NCBI RefSeq assembly: GCF_016405905.1
Contig: NZ_JAEFCB010000003.1
Span: 248,001-312,000, forward strand
Length of the DNA: 64,000 bases
DNA from: Variovorax sp. IB41
Lineage (GTDB): Bacteria > Pseudomonadota > Gammaproteobacteria > Burkholderiales > Burkholderiaceae_C
Direction: 5' to 3'
Within the stretch, counting starts at the first letter, position 1; each line of letters opens with the position of its first letter. Position numbers and translations under genes: made by a program. Shown piece by piece: positions 9,096 to 17,644 of the stretch. The notes beneath the pieces are model-generated. The model was not told the DNA's origin and searched no databases. It saw nothing but the letters and a program-made list of their open reading frames with translations.

Positions 9096-10904
9096 TCAGG
9101 CGGGCTCGGGCTCGCCGGGCGGCTCCGCGATGGCCACGGGCTCGATGTCCTGCACGCGCGGCACCGGCCGTTCGCCGATCTGCTGGCGCCACATCGCGTA
9201 GTACAACCCCTTGCCTTCGAGCAGCGCCGCGTGCGTGCCGCTCTCCACGATGCGCCCTTTTTCCAGCACGTGGATCGTGCCCGCATGCATGATCGTGGAG
9301 AGCCGGTGCGCGATGAGGATGGTGATCTGCGTGCTGCGCGCCGAAATCTCGCGCACGGTGGCGGTGATCTGCTCCTCGGTCAGCGAATCGAGCGCCGAGG
9401 TGGCCTCGTCGAAGATCAGGAGGCGCGGTTCGCGCACCAGCGCCCGCGCGATCGACAGCCGCTGCTTCTCGCCACCCGAGAGCTTCATGCCGCGCTCGCC
9501 GATGGGCGTGTCCAGCCCTTCGGGCGACTTCTCGGCCAGGTACGCGCACGAGGCCTGCCGCATGGCTTCGAGGATTTCTTGGTCGGTCGCGTCGGGCTTC
9601 ACCAGCTGCAGGTTCTCGCGGATCGTGCCCGCGAAAAGGTGCGTCTCCTGCGTCACGAAACCGATCTGCCGGCGCGCCTGGTTGTAGCGCAGGTCGCGCG
9701 TGGAAATGTCGTTGTAGAACACCTCGCCGCTCGCGGGCGTGTACAGGCCCACCAGCAGTTTCACGAGTGTCGACTTGCCCGAGCCCGAGGGGCCGACGAA
9801 GGCGATGGTGTCGCCCAGGCCCGCCTCGAACGACACGTCGTCCAGCGCGTTGTCCGTCGCGCCCTTGTGGCGAAAGCTCACGTCCGCAAAACGCAGGTGC
9901 GTGACCGGCCCGATGCTGATCGGCGACTCGGGCCGCCGCTCGATGGGCTTTTGCATCAGCGCCTCGAAATTCAGGAGCGATGCCTCGGCCTCGCGGTACG
10001 CCAGGATGATGTTGCCCAGCTCCTGCAGCGGCGCGAAGATCGCGACCGAGATGAACTGCATCGCGATCAGCTCGCCCGTGCTCAGCACGTCGCGAAAGAT
10101 CAGCCACAGCAACGCGAACAGCACCGCCAGCTTCAGGAGGCTCAGCGTCGTGCCCTGCAAAAAAGACAGGAGCCGGATGCGCTTCACCTTCTGCATCTCG
10201 AGCGCGAAGATGCGCGTGGTCTGCGCCTGCAGCCGCCGGATCTCCGGAAAGGTCAGCCCCAGGCTCTTGATGAGTTCGATGTTGCGCAGCGACTCGGTGA
10301 TGAAGCCCGAGTTGCGGTTCGTCTCGCGCGTGATCGAGCGCTGCTGGCTCTTGATCTCGCGGCTCAGAAGGCCCGTGAGCCCGCCCAGCACCAGCACGCC
10401 GATCAGGAACACCGGCACCAGCAGCCAGTGCTTGGTCACCGCGTACCAGATGAGAAACCCGATGCCCACGATGGCCGCGAACGCGGTGTTGATGAAGGCG
10501 TTGATGAAGCGCTCGCTGTCCGCGCGCACCTTCTGCAGCATCGAGAGCGTCTCGCCGCTGCGCAGGTCCTCGAACTCGGGAAATTTGAGGCGCAGCACCT
10601 GGCGCAGGCCGTCGTTGAAGATCTGCGTGCCGAACTTCTGCACCACCAGCCGCGTGATGTATTCCTGCAGCGCCTTCGCCAGCCGCGACGCGATCGCCAC
10701 GCCCACCGCGAGCGCCAGCAGGCGCAGCACGCCGGAGACCAGTTCCTGCTCTGTCTTGCCGTCGCGGTGAATGGCGTACCGGTCGATGATCTTGCCGAAG
10801 ATGATCGGGTCGACCAGCGCCAGCACCTGGCTGATGCCCGCCAGCAAGAGGGCGAGCAGTGCGAGGCGCGCGTGCGGCCTCAGGTAGGTCCAGAGGATGT
10901 GCAT
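9096..10904 (-). CDS. ABC exporter, fused permease-ATPase
   Basis: 602-residue half-transporter with an N-terminal transmembrane domain (about 1-310) and a C-terminal ATPase domain, as in MsbA-like exporters. Walker A (GPSGSGKSTL), the ABC signature (KLSGGEKQR), Walker B (LLIFDEATSALD) and the H-loop (IAHRLSTI) are all intact. It probably works as a homodimer exporting a lipid, peptide or drug; the substrate is not predictable. The chosen start (MHILWTYLRPHARLA) begins at the conserved domain. An in-frame extension of 61 codons runs into the palindromic repeat and is rejected. Confidence 0.9.
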   Translation of the reverse strand: MHILWTYLRPHARLALLALLLAGISQVLALVDPIIFGKIIDRYAIHRDGKTEQELVSGVLRLLALAVGVAIASRLAKALQEYITRLVVQKFGTQIFNDGLRQVLRLKFPEFEDLRSGETLSMLQKVRADSERFINAFINTAFAAIVGIGFLIWYAVTKHWLLVPVFLIGVLVLGGLTGLLSREIKSQQRSITRETNRNSGFITESLRNIELIKSLGLTFPEIRRLQAQTTRIFALEMQKVKRIRLLSFLQGTTLSLLKLAVLFALLWLIFRDVLSTGELIAMQFISVAIFAPLQELGNIILAYREAEASLLNFEALMQKPIERRPESPISIGPVTHLRFADVSFRHKGATDNALDDVSFEAGLGDTIAFVGPSGSGKSTLVKLLVGLYTPASGEVFYNDISTRDLRYNQARRQIGFVTQETHLFAGTIRENLQLVKPDATDQEILEAMRQASCAYLAEKSPEGLDTPIGERGMKLSGGEKQRLSIARALVREPRLLIFDEATSALDSLTEEQITATVREISARSTQITILIAHRLSTIMHAGTIHVLEKGRIVESGTHAALLEGKGLYYAMWRQQIGERPVPRVQDIEPVAIAEPPGEPEPA

Positions 10905-10930
10905 CGTGCCAGTATGCCCACGGCAATCCT

Positions 10931-11186
10931 CAGGGCGTGTGCACAGGCCACCGGGTGCTCCCCTCCGCGAATGTCCCCCGGCCTGCGGCCTCCTCCTTGA
11001 TTTCGCTGCGGGGAGCACCCGATGGCCTGTGCACCTGGACGCGCTGCCGGTGCGTGGCCGATCAACGACGGCACTGAAAACGAGCACGCCGATGGGGTGC
11101 CTTGCGCAGCGAAATCAAGGAGGAGGGGCGAAGCCCCGGGGGACATTCGCGGAGCAAGGTACCCCGTCGGCGTGATCGCCGCCCTG
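10931..11186. repeat. Nested-hairpin intergenic repeat, copy A
   Basis: A 256-base palindromic element filling the gap between two minus-strand genes. It is bounded by CAGGGCG and CGCCCTG. The left hairpin has arms at 10939-10963 and 11010-11034 (25 bases each, one mismatch). The right hairpin has arms at 11085-11105 and 11154-11174. The two hairpin loops (10964-11009 and 11106-11153) are inverted copies of each other, identical except for a short inner mini-hairpin, GGCCTGCGGCC on the left and GGGCTTCGCCC (read on the other strand) on the right. A second copy lies at 23661-23914. It has no convincing coding capacity and resembles a MITE or REP-type element; no transposase is near. Confidence 0.85.
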
Positions 11187-11203
11187 AACAATCCAGACAA
11201 GGG

Positions 11204-12592
11204 CTACGAAAACGCCTTGATCACCGCCGGCACCGTCAGCACCGCCGTGTAGTAACCCATGAATTGCACACCGGTGTTGAACCCGATGGCGCGCGACAAG
11301 AGCCCCCCGAGCAGGCCCATCGTGAGGATCACCAGCAACCCGAGCAACTGGCCTTCCCACACGCTGATCACCACGATCAGGCCGACGAAGGTCGCGATGA
11401 TCGCTTCGTGGCTCACCTTGCGCGAGACGAAGAGCGCCGCGCGGCGCGCGAAGTTCATCGTGAACGGATAGGCCACCAGCGCCGCGAGCACCACCGCCAG
11501 CATGCCGTAGCCCAGGAACTCCCAGTGGTTCAGGAGGTTGTGCAGGTTGTGCGTCTGGCCCGTCGCCGAATCGATGGTGAACACCGGTGGCGCATTGAAG
11601 AGCGGCGCGGCCGGGCCGGCCGCGACGGGGCTCAGCGGCAGGCCAATGGCGATCAGCGGGATCAGCGCCTCGGCGATGTAGGTCGCCTCGGTCACGCCGT
11701 TGCGCGCGGCCAGCGTGGTGGTCAGGCGGTGGTACGCGTGCTTGATGCGCGAGCCGACCAGTTCGCCCAGCACCACCGTCATCGCGACCGGGCTGAACAC
11801 GAAGGTGGCGCTGGAAATCGCGGCGGTCGCGAAGGTCCACTTCACCTGGCTGCGGTCGAGCACCTTGAACGGATTGGGGAAGTAGCCCGTCCAGCCTTTC
11901 ACGTCCGGTGCGAGCGAGAAGGTGCGCACCTTGTCGCGCTTCATGCGCGCCCGCGCCGCGGGCGAGATCACCGAGAACAGGTCCGCCACCAGCGGCCCGA
12001 TGGCGATGCCGAGGAAGTAGCTGATGCTGAGCTTCACGCCGTACTTTCCGGTGAGCGCCTGCAGTGCCACGATCACCATGACGAACGGCACCAGCGTGGC
12101 CACCGACGCCCAGCGCCCGCTCGAGAAGTAGGCGATGGCCACGGCCGCCACCACGAAGATCCACGGCGCCGCCTTGGTGATGGCCGCGCCGTAGGGCGCG
12201 AGCAGCACCGCGAACAGCACGGCCAGCGGCACCGCGATGAAGGCCGCGATGATCGCGCCCGACACCATCTTGCGCAGCGCGATGTGCGGCACGCCCAGGT
12301 TGCGCAGCACGTTCGCGTCCTGCAGCAGCGGCGTGGCCATGGTGTCGCCCGGAATGCCCAGGAGCGCCGTGGGCACCGCGTGCGTCATGTGCTTGGCGAC
12401 GGCCGCCGCCAGGAAGAAGGTGAACACGCCTTCGGGCGGCACGCCCAGCAGCACCACCAGCAGGGTGAGCGGCGCGAGCGTGGTGGTTTCGTCGGTGCCC
12501 GAGACGAGGCCGATGGCCGCGAACACGATGGCGCCCACAAGGCCCATGCCCGTGGCGACGAGGATCTGGTTGAGGAGTGCGGCTTCGATCAC
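11204..12592 (-). CDS. TctA-like multi-span permease, putative mevalonate transporter
   Basis: About 462 residues and very hydrophobic. The segment AVPTALLGIPGDTMATPLL corresponds to the conserved substrate-path motif of TctA permeases (tripartite tricarboxylate transporters), so it is a distant member of that family. The GTG start overlaps the stop of the upstream small membrane gene (GTGA), with AAGGAG 7 bases before it. It lies in an apparent operon with a class II HMG-CoA reductase, so mevalonate is the likely substrate; this is inference from context. No dedicated periplasmic receptor is encoded nearby. Copy A of the repeat lies just downstream. Confidence 0.75.
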   Translation of the reverse strand: MIEAALLNQILVATGMGLVGAIVFAAIGLVSGTDETTTLAPLTLLVVLLGVPPEGVFTFFLAAAVAKHMTHAVPTALLGIPGDTMATPLLQDANVLRNLGVPHIALRKMVSGAIIAAFIAVPLAVLFAVLLAPYGAAITKAAPWIFVVAAVAIAYFSSGRWASVATLVPFVMVIVALQALTGKYGVKLSISYFLGIAIGPLVADLFSVISPAARARMKRDKVRTFSLAPDVKGWTGYFPNPFKVLDRSQVKWTFATAAISSATFVFSPVAMTVVLGELVGSRIKHAYHRLTTTLAARNGVTEATYIAEALIPLIAIGLPLSPVAAGPAAPLFNAPPVFTIDSATGQTHNLHNLLNHWEFLGYGMLAVVLAALVAYPFTMNFARRAALFVSRKVSHEAIIATFVGLIVVISVWEGQLLGLLVILTMGLLGGLLSRAIGFNTGVQFMGYYTAVLTVPAVIKAFS

Positions 12593-13041
12593 GGTGCGGC
12601 TCCTTCGGTGCCGCGAGCGCGGGGCTTGTACGACGCGAACAGGTCGTAGATCTCCAGCTCCTTCATCTCGCGCACCACCGAGGGGGGCAGGTCGTTGACC
12701 GAGCCCAGGTCGCCGTGCTCGCCGGCCAGCTCGGCCAGCACTTCCTCGCGCCAGCGCGGGTCGGGGTCCGTGCCTTCGACCACCTCGCGCTTGGGTGCGA
12801 AGAGCTTCGCGCAGATCAGCCCGGAGATGACGCAGCCGCCGAGCCCCGCGAGCATCGCGTAGGCGCGCGCCAGTTCGGGCGTGCTCACGGCGCTGGCGAG
12901 CACGCGGCTCGCCACGAGGTAGCCCGTGAGGCTCACGGCGACGCCGATGACGATCGACCACGCGAGGTGGCCGAGGTCGGCGGTGTCGCCCCATATCTCC
13001 ACCAGCCGCCAGCGTGTGGGCGTTGCACTGTCTGCGTTCAT
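12589..13041 (-). CDS. Small membrane protein, TctB-like position
   Basis: 150-residue protein with two clear hydrophobic segments (about residues 27-50 and 63-82) and a charged C-terminal domain of about 70 residues. I do not recognise a family. In size and position before a TctA-like permease it resembles the small TctB subunit of tripartite transporters, but TctB normally has four spans. Its stop overlaps the permease start by 4 bases, so the two products are probably made together as one transporter. A GGAG lies about 9 bases before its ATG. Confidence 0.6.
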   Translation of the reverse strand: MNADSATPTRWRLVEIWGDTADLGHLAWSIVIGVAVSLTGYLVASRVLASAVSTPELARAYAMLAGLGGCVISGLICAKLFAPKREVVEGTDPDPRWREEVLAELAGEHGDLGSVNDLPPSVVREMKELEIYDLFASYKPRARGTEGAAP

Positions 13042-13143
13042 TTGCGATGTCTCCGTCTTGGTTATGTGACGGCCGCTCTCGCAGCCGCCGCGGTTTCGGC
13101 CGCGGTCCGTGGTGCGGGGCTCTCCCGCCTTTTGCTTGCTTGC

Positions 13144-14430
13144 CTATTTCTTGCGCAGCGCTTCGAGCAGCGCCACCGCGCGGTCGGTGCGCACGTCGTG
13201 CTCGGCGGCCATCTGTTTGGCGATGCTGTCGATCTCGTCGCCCGTGGCGCCCGCGACCAGCGCGATGTTGCGGGCATGCAGCGCCATGTGGCCGCGCTGG
13301 ATGCCTTCGGTGGCGAGTGCGCGCAGGGCGCCCAGGTTCTGCGCGAGGCCCACCGCCACGGCGATTTCGCCGAGCTCCTGCGCCGACTTCACGCCGAGGA
13401 TCTTCAGTGCGAGCCGCGCGAGCGGATGCGTCTTGGTGGCGCCGCCCACGAGGCCCACGGGCATCGGCATCTCGATGGTGCCGACGAGCGCGCCCGTCGT
13501 GTCCTTCTCCCACGTGGTCAGCGATGTGTAGCGGCCGCTGCGGCACGCATAGGCATGCGCGCCGGCTTCCACCGCGCGCCAGTCGTTGCCGGTCGCGACG
13601 ATCACCGGATCGACGCCATTCATGATGCCCTTGTTGTGCGTCGCCGCGCGGTAGGGGTCGATGGCCGCGAAGGTGTACGCATCGATCACGCCCTCGACCA
13701 CTTCCTCGCCGCTGCGCTCGCGCGTGGCCAGCACCGCCGGGGCGAGCCGCACGCGCGCACGCGCCAGCCGAAGGTCCGCCAGGTTCGACAGGATGCGAAG
13801 GCGCACCGTGCCGCCCGTGAGCTTCTCGACCAGCGGCGACACCGCCTCGGCCATGGTGTTGACGGTGTTCGCGCCCATCGCGTCGCGCACGTCGACGATG
13901 AGGTGCATCACCACCATCGCGCCGCGCGGCGTGTCGCCGAACACATGCACCTCGATGTCGCGGCAGCCGCCGCCCAGGTCGATCAGCACCTTGTCGCGGC
14001 TGTTCGCCACGGCCAGGATCTCCTCGCGCGCACGCAGCAGCGCGAGCCGCGCGCCGTAGGGGTCGGTGATGCCGATCACCTGCACCTGCGCGCGCATCAG
14101 CGGCCCGGTGCTCGAGGCCTCGAAGCCGCCGCCTTCGCGCGCCAGCTTGGCCATGAACGATGCGGCGGCCACCACCGACGGCTCTTCCACCGCCATCGGC
14201 ACGAGGTAGTCGCGCCCGTTCACGGTGAAGTTGCCGGCGATGCCCAGCGGCAGCTCGAAGGTGCCGATCACGTTCTCGACCATGCCGTTGGCGCGGTCCA
14301 CGCTCAGCGCGCCGGGCTGGGCGAGCTGCGCCACTTCGTCGTCGGTGAGCGATGCGGCCTCGGCGATGTGGGCCAGGCGCTGCGCGGGTGTGAGGGCTCG
14401 GAAGTTGGGGATGCGGGAGTCGGCGACCAT
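13144..14430 (-). CDS. mvaA: Class II (degradative) HMG-CoA reductase
   Basis: 428 residues, the same length as the biodegradative HMG-CoA reductase of Pseudomonas mevalonii. The four catalytic residues fall at the same numbers as in that enzyme: E83 (AVEEPSVV), K267 (HNKGIMNG), D283 (ATGNDWRA) and H381 (QRGHMALH). The dinucleotide motif DAMGAN sits at 183-188. In class II enzymes the physiological direction is often oxidation of mevalonate plus CoA to HMG-CoA. It leads an apparent operon with the small membrane protein and TctA-like permease, consistent with mevalonate use. HMG-CoA lyase, needed next, is not in the window. Confidence 0.93.
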   Translation of the reverse strand: MVADSRIPNFRALTPAQRLAHIAEAASLTDDEVAQLAQPGALSVDRANGMVENVIGTFELPLGIAGNFTVNGRDYLVPMAVEEPSVVAAASFMAKLAREGGGFEASSTGPLMRAQVQVIGITDPYGARLALLRAREEILAVANSRDKVLIDLGGGCRDIEVHVFGDTPRGAMVVMHLIVDVRDAMGANTVNTMAEAVSPLVEKLTGGTVRLRILSNLADLRLARARVRLAPAVLATRERSGEEVVEGVIDAYTFAAIDPYRAATHNKGIMNGVDPVIVATGNDWRAVEAGAHAYACRSGRYTSLTTWEKDTTGALVGTIEMPMPVGLVGGATKTHPLARLALKILGVKSAQELGEIAVAVGLAQNLGALRALATEGIQRGHMALHARNIALVAGATGDEIDSIAKQMAAEHDVRTDRAVALLEALRKK

Positions 14431-14512
14431 CGTTGCGTGTCTCTTCGGAAGATGAATTCGGGAGCAGGAAATTTAGGTCGGCTGTACCGCCGGCGGAAGG
14501 CACAGTTTGGCG

Positions 14513-14529
14513 GGACAGTGCGGACAGTG
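14513..14529. promoter_or_regulatory. Direct repeat GGACAGTG, candidate MocR operator
   Basis: Two copies of GGACAGTG in tandem with a 9-base period, in the 137-base gap between the divergent mvaA and MocR-family genes. Further ACAGT copies occur at 14502 and 14555. MocR regulators commonly bind direct repeats in the shared intergenic region. This is a candidate only. Confidence 0.35.
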
Positions 14530-14567
14530 GTCCGTGAAAGCGGCCCGCTGTGTCACAGTCTCGGCCC

Positions 14568-15950
14568 ATGACCACGATCGCCGATTCGCTCGCCGACACC
14601 CTCGCGCGCCAGATCGCGAGCGGCGCCTACAAGGCCGGCGACAAGCTGCCGTCGCTGCGCGAACTGGCGCAGCTGCATGGCTATGCCAAGAACACCGTGG
14701 TGGCCGCGTTCGAGCTGCTGGTGTCGCGCGGCCTCGTCGAGCCGCGGCGCGGTTCGGGCTACTTCGTGCTCGCGCAGTCCAGGCCCAAGCCGCCCGAGGA
14801 AGACGCAGGCAGCCTCGGCCGCGCGATGGACATCGTCTGGCTCATGCGGGAGCAACTCAAGACGCAGCCCGATGCGGTCGCGGTGGGCGACGGCTTTCCG
14901 CCCGTCGAATGGCTCGCCGATGTGCGCCTGGACAAGTACCACCCCAAGGTCGTCCGCACGGGGCTCGGCGCGCTGTTCCGCTACGGCAGCCGCTTCGGCT
15001 ACGCGCCGCTGCGCGACCATCTCGTGCGCAAGCTCGCGGACTTCGGCATCGGCGCGGAGCCGCGGCAGATCGTGCTCACGCACGGCGCGAACGAGGCGAT
15101 GGACATCGTCATCCGCTACTTCGTGCCGCCCGGCGGCAAGGTGCTGGTGGACGACCCGGGCTACTACCCGCTCTTCGGCAAGCTCAAGCTCGCGGGTGCG
15201 CAAATGCTGGCCGTGCCGCGCCTGGCGGACGGGCCCGACCTCGATGTGCTGGAGCAGTTGCTCATCGCAGAGCGGCCGCGCCTTTTCTTCACGCAGTCGC
15301 TCGCGCACAACCCCACGGGCTCCGACATCTCGCCGGCCAAGGCCTTTCGCGTGCTGCAGCTCGCGCAGAAATACAACCTGCTGATCGTGGAGAACGACCC
15401 GCTGGCCGACTTCAAGCCGACCGCGTTGCCGCGGCTCTCGGCGCTCGACCAGCTGGAGCGCACGATCTACATCGGCAGCTTCTCCAAGTCGTTCTCCGCG
15501 GCGCTGCGCGTGGGCTTCATCGCCTGCGGTGCGGATCTCGCGAGCGACCTCGCGGACCTGAAGGCGCTGATCCACGTGAGCAGCTCGGAGTACAGCGAGC
15601 GCACGGTCGATGTGATCCTGAGCGAGGGCCACTACCAGCGGCACCTCAACCGCCTGCAGACGCGCCTGGGCGAGGCCACGCGCAAGGCGTTGCAGCTGTT
15701 CGATTCGGTCGATGCGGAGGTCTTCGCGCGCACCCCGCAGTCGCTCTACATCTGGGCGGCGCTCCCCGGCGTGGCCGACTCGCTGGCGTTCGCGAAAGAG
15801 CTGCTGCCGCGCAAGATCGTGATGGCGCCGGGGCGCATCTTCAGCGTCGATTCGACGCAGGTCTCGCGCTGGTCGCGCTTCAACGTCGGCGCGATGGCCG
15901 ATCCGCGTTTCGCGAAGGCGCTGCGCACCGCGTTGCGCAGGCGCTCCTGA
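14568..15950 (+). CDS. MocR-family (GntR plus aminotransferase) regulator
   Basis: 460-residue chimeric regulator. The N-terminal winged helix of GntR type occupies about residues 1-75 (LPSLRELAQLHGYAKNTV, then VEPRRGSGYFV). The rest is a fold-type I aminotransferase-like domain with the PLP lysine in IGSFSKSFSAALRVG and the AHNPTG motif. It is divergent from mvaA, so it probably controls the HMG-CoA reductase and permease genes, perhaps with PLP as ligand. A GTG 18 bases upstream is an alternative start; the ATG is preferred. Confidence 0.88.
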   Translation: MTTIADSLADTLARQIASGAYKAGDKLPSLRELAQLHGYAKNTVVAAFELLVSRGLVEPRRGSGYFVLAQSRPKPPEEDAGSLGRAMDIVWLMREQLKTQPDAVAVGDGFPPVEWLADVRLDKYHPKVVRTGLGALFRYGSRFGYAPLRDHLVRKLADFGIGAEPRQIVLTHGANEAMDIVIRYFVPPGGKVLVDDPGYYPLFGKLKLAGAQMLAVPRLADGPDLDVLEQLLIAERPRLFFTQSLAHNPTGSDISPAKAFRVLQLAQKYNLLIVENDPLADFKPTALPRLSALDQLERTIYIGSFSKSFSAALRVGFIACGADLASDLADLKALIHVSSSEYSERTVDVILSEGHYQRHLNRLQTRLGEATRKALQLFDSVDAEVFARTPQSLYIWAALPGVADSLAFAKELLPRKIVMAPGRIFSVDSTQVSRWSRFNVGAMADPRFAKALRTALRRRS

Positions 15951-15951
15951 A

Positions 15952-16734
15952 TCAGCCCTTGAAGGTGCCGTGCCGCCCCGCGCCACCGGCGAAGCGCGCG
16001 GCGCCGGCTTCGCCTTCGGCAAAGACGATCGGCACGCCCTGTGCCCCTTCATGGCGAAGTGCCTCGGCCAGCGGCATGTCCCACTGTGCGTAGGCGGAGC
16101 AGCGGTCGGTGAGCATGCATTGCTGCGGGAACGCGGCGATCTGCAATGCGAGTTCCCGCGCCGCCGCGAGCGCGCCGCCCGGTGGCGTGACGCGGTTGAC
16201 CAGGCCCATCGCCAGCGCCTCGGTCGCGGAGACGGGCCGGCCGGTGAGGATCATGTCCATCGCGCGCCCCATGCCCACGATGCGCGGCAGCCGCACCGTG
16301 CCGCCGTCGATCAGCGGCACGCCCCAGCGGCGGCAGAACACGCCGAAGACCGCATCGTCGTCGGCCACGCGCAGGTCGGCGAGAAGCGCCAGTTCGAGGC
16401 CGCCTGCCACCGCGTAGCCGTTCACCGCTGCGATCAACGGCTTGGACAGCGCCATGCGCGTCGGCCCCATCGGCCCGCTGCCGCCGCCATCGGGGTCGAG
16501 CGCGTTGCGCTCGTCCGGGTTGCCGACGGCCGCGAGGTCGGCGCCGGCGCAGAAGTGACCGCCCGCGCCGGTGAGGATCGCGACGCGCAGGGCCTCGTCG
16601 GCCTCGAAGCGTTCGAAGGCCTCGCGCAGCTCGGCAGCCACCACGCCGTTGACGGCATTGCGCTTGTCCGGGCGGTTCAGCGTGAGGGTGCAGACCGCCT
16701 GATCCGTGTAATAGCTCACGTATTCCATAGCCAT
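15952..16734 (-). CDS. Enoyl-CoA hydratase/isomerase family protein
   Basis: 260-residue crotonase-superfamily protein. The oxyanion-hole segment AGGHFCAGADL and the second motif AVAGGLELALLADLRVA are present, so the first catalytic Glu (in GGLELA) is kept. The position of the second catalytic Glu of classical hydratases falls in FGVFCRRWGVPLIDGG, where no Glu is seen, so it may not be a standard hydratase. It is divergent from a PaaX-type repressor, its probable regulator. A second in-frame ATG 6 bases in is equally plausible as start. Confidence 0.85.
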   Translation of the reverse strand: MAMEYVSYYTDQAVCTLTLNRPDKRNAVNGVVAAELREAFERFEADEALRVAILTGAGGHFCAGADLAAVGNPDERNALDPDGGGSGPMGPTRMALSKPLIAAVNGYAVAGGLELALLADLRVADDDAVFGVFCRRWGVPLIDGGTVRLPRIVGMGRAMDMILTGRPVSATEALAMGLVNRVTPPGGALAAARELALQIAAFPQQCMLTDRCSAYAQWDMPLAEALRHEGAQGVPIVFAEGEAGAARFAGGAGRHGTFKG

Positions 16735-16789
16735 GGATGCGTTCCCTTCGAGGCAAAATTACTTACTCAATAGCTCTGGTTCATCGTAG

Positions 16790-16799
16790 GAAATATTTC
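16790..16799. promoter_or_regulatory. AT-rich palindrome, candidate PaaX-type operator
   Basis: GAAATATTTC, a perfect 10-base palindrome in an AT-rich gap of about 80 bases between the divergent enoyl-CoA hydratase and PaaX-like genes. The position suits an operator or overlapping promoters for both. There is no direct evidence beyond symmetry and location. Confidence 0.35.
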
Positions 16800-16813
16800 T
16801 CCGATGTGCAAAC

Positions 16814-17620
16814 GTGGAAAAAATATGCAATGTGCCGGTCGCCATTCCGAGCGCGCCGGCGCTGATCCTCGACCTGCTCGTCGCGCACAGCGGCATGCTG
16901 GGCGCGCAGTCGCTGTGCCGCGCCGGCGCGCTGATGGGCATCGGCGAATCGACGCTGCGCGTGGCCCTGACGCGGCTCGCGAGCGACGGCAAGATCGAAC
17001 GCGGCGAGCGCGGCACCTATGCGCTCAACCGCGCGGGGCCCGCGCTGTCGCGCGCGGTCGATGGCTGGCGGCAGCGCGGCGCGCAGGCCGTCGCGTGGCG
17101 CGGCGACTGGCTCGCGGTGCATGACGCGGGCGTGCCGCGTTCGGACAAGACGGCCTGGCGGCACCATGGCCTGGCGCTGTCGCTGCGCGGCTTCGCCCCG
17201 TTGCAGGCCGGCCTGCACATCCGGCCCGACAACCTCCGGGGCGGGCTGGCGGCCGAGCGCGAACAGCTGCAGGGCCTTGGCCTGTCGTCGAAGGCGCTGG
17301 TGTTCCGCCTTGCCGACATGGACAGAGGCACGGAGGAGGCCGCGCGCAAGCTGTGGAACGTGCGTGCGCTGGCGGCTGGCTACCAGCGCTTGCAGACCGG
17401 CATCGAGCGCGGCGAGAAGCGGCTGGACAGGCTGCCGCTCGAAGCGGCGGTGCGCGAGTCGCTGCTGCTCGGGCGCGCGGTCATCGCGCACCTCATCCGC
17501 GATCCGCTGCTGCCGGCCGAACTCATGTCGCCCGCGCCGCGCATCGCACTGCAGGCCGTCACTCGCCGCTACCAGGACAAGGCGCGCAAGCTGTGGCGCG
17601 CGTGGTTTGCAGAGGCCTGA
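16814..17620 (+). CDS. PaaX-family transcriptional repressor
   Basis: 268-residue protein with the PaaX layout: N-terminal winged helix (about residues 12-75, with GESTLRVALTRLASDGKIERGERGTYAL) and a long C-terminal part ending in the PaaX_C-like RDPLLPAELMS segment and a Trp-rich tail. PaaX proteins repress aryl-CoA catabolic genes and are released by an acyl-CoA thioester. No paa genes are present, so the likely target is the divergent enoyl-CoA hydratase. The start is a GTG; another GTG 18 bases later is in frame. Confidence 0.82.
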   Translation: MEKICNVPVAIPSAPALILDLLVAHSGMLGAQSLCRAGALMGIGESTLRVALTRLASDGKIERGERGTYALNRAGPALSRAVDGWRQRGAQAVAWRGDWLAVHDAGVPRSDKTAWRHHGLALSLRGFAPLQAGLHIRPDNLRGGLAAEREQLQGLGLSSKALVFRLADMDRGTEEAARKLWNVRALAAGYQRLQTGIERGEKRLDRLPLEAAVRESLLLGRAVIAHLIRDPLLPAELMSPAPRIALQAVTRRYQDKARKLWRAWFAEA

Positions 17621-17644
17621 CCGCCGCGATCGCGAGCAGAAACT

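Noticed and set aside
10897..11252. Short open frames inside repeat copy A (and similar ones in copy B)
   Set aside because: They arise from the palindrome in several frames on both strands, have no ribosome sites and differ between copies in ways that follow the hairpin structure and not codons.
11204..14599. Single minus-strand open frame of 1131 codons
   Set aside because: Only the last 462 codons encode a recognisable protein (TctA-like). The rest is an off-frame reading of the HMG-CoA reductase and small membrane genes.
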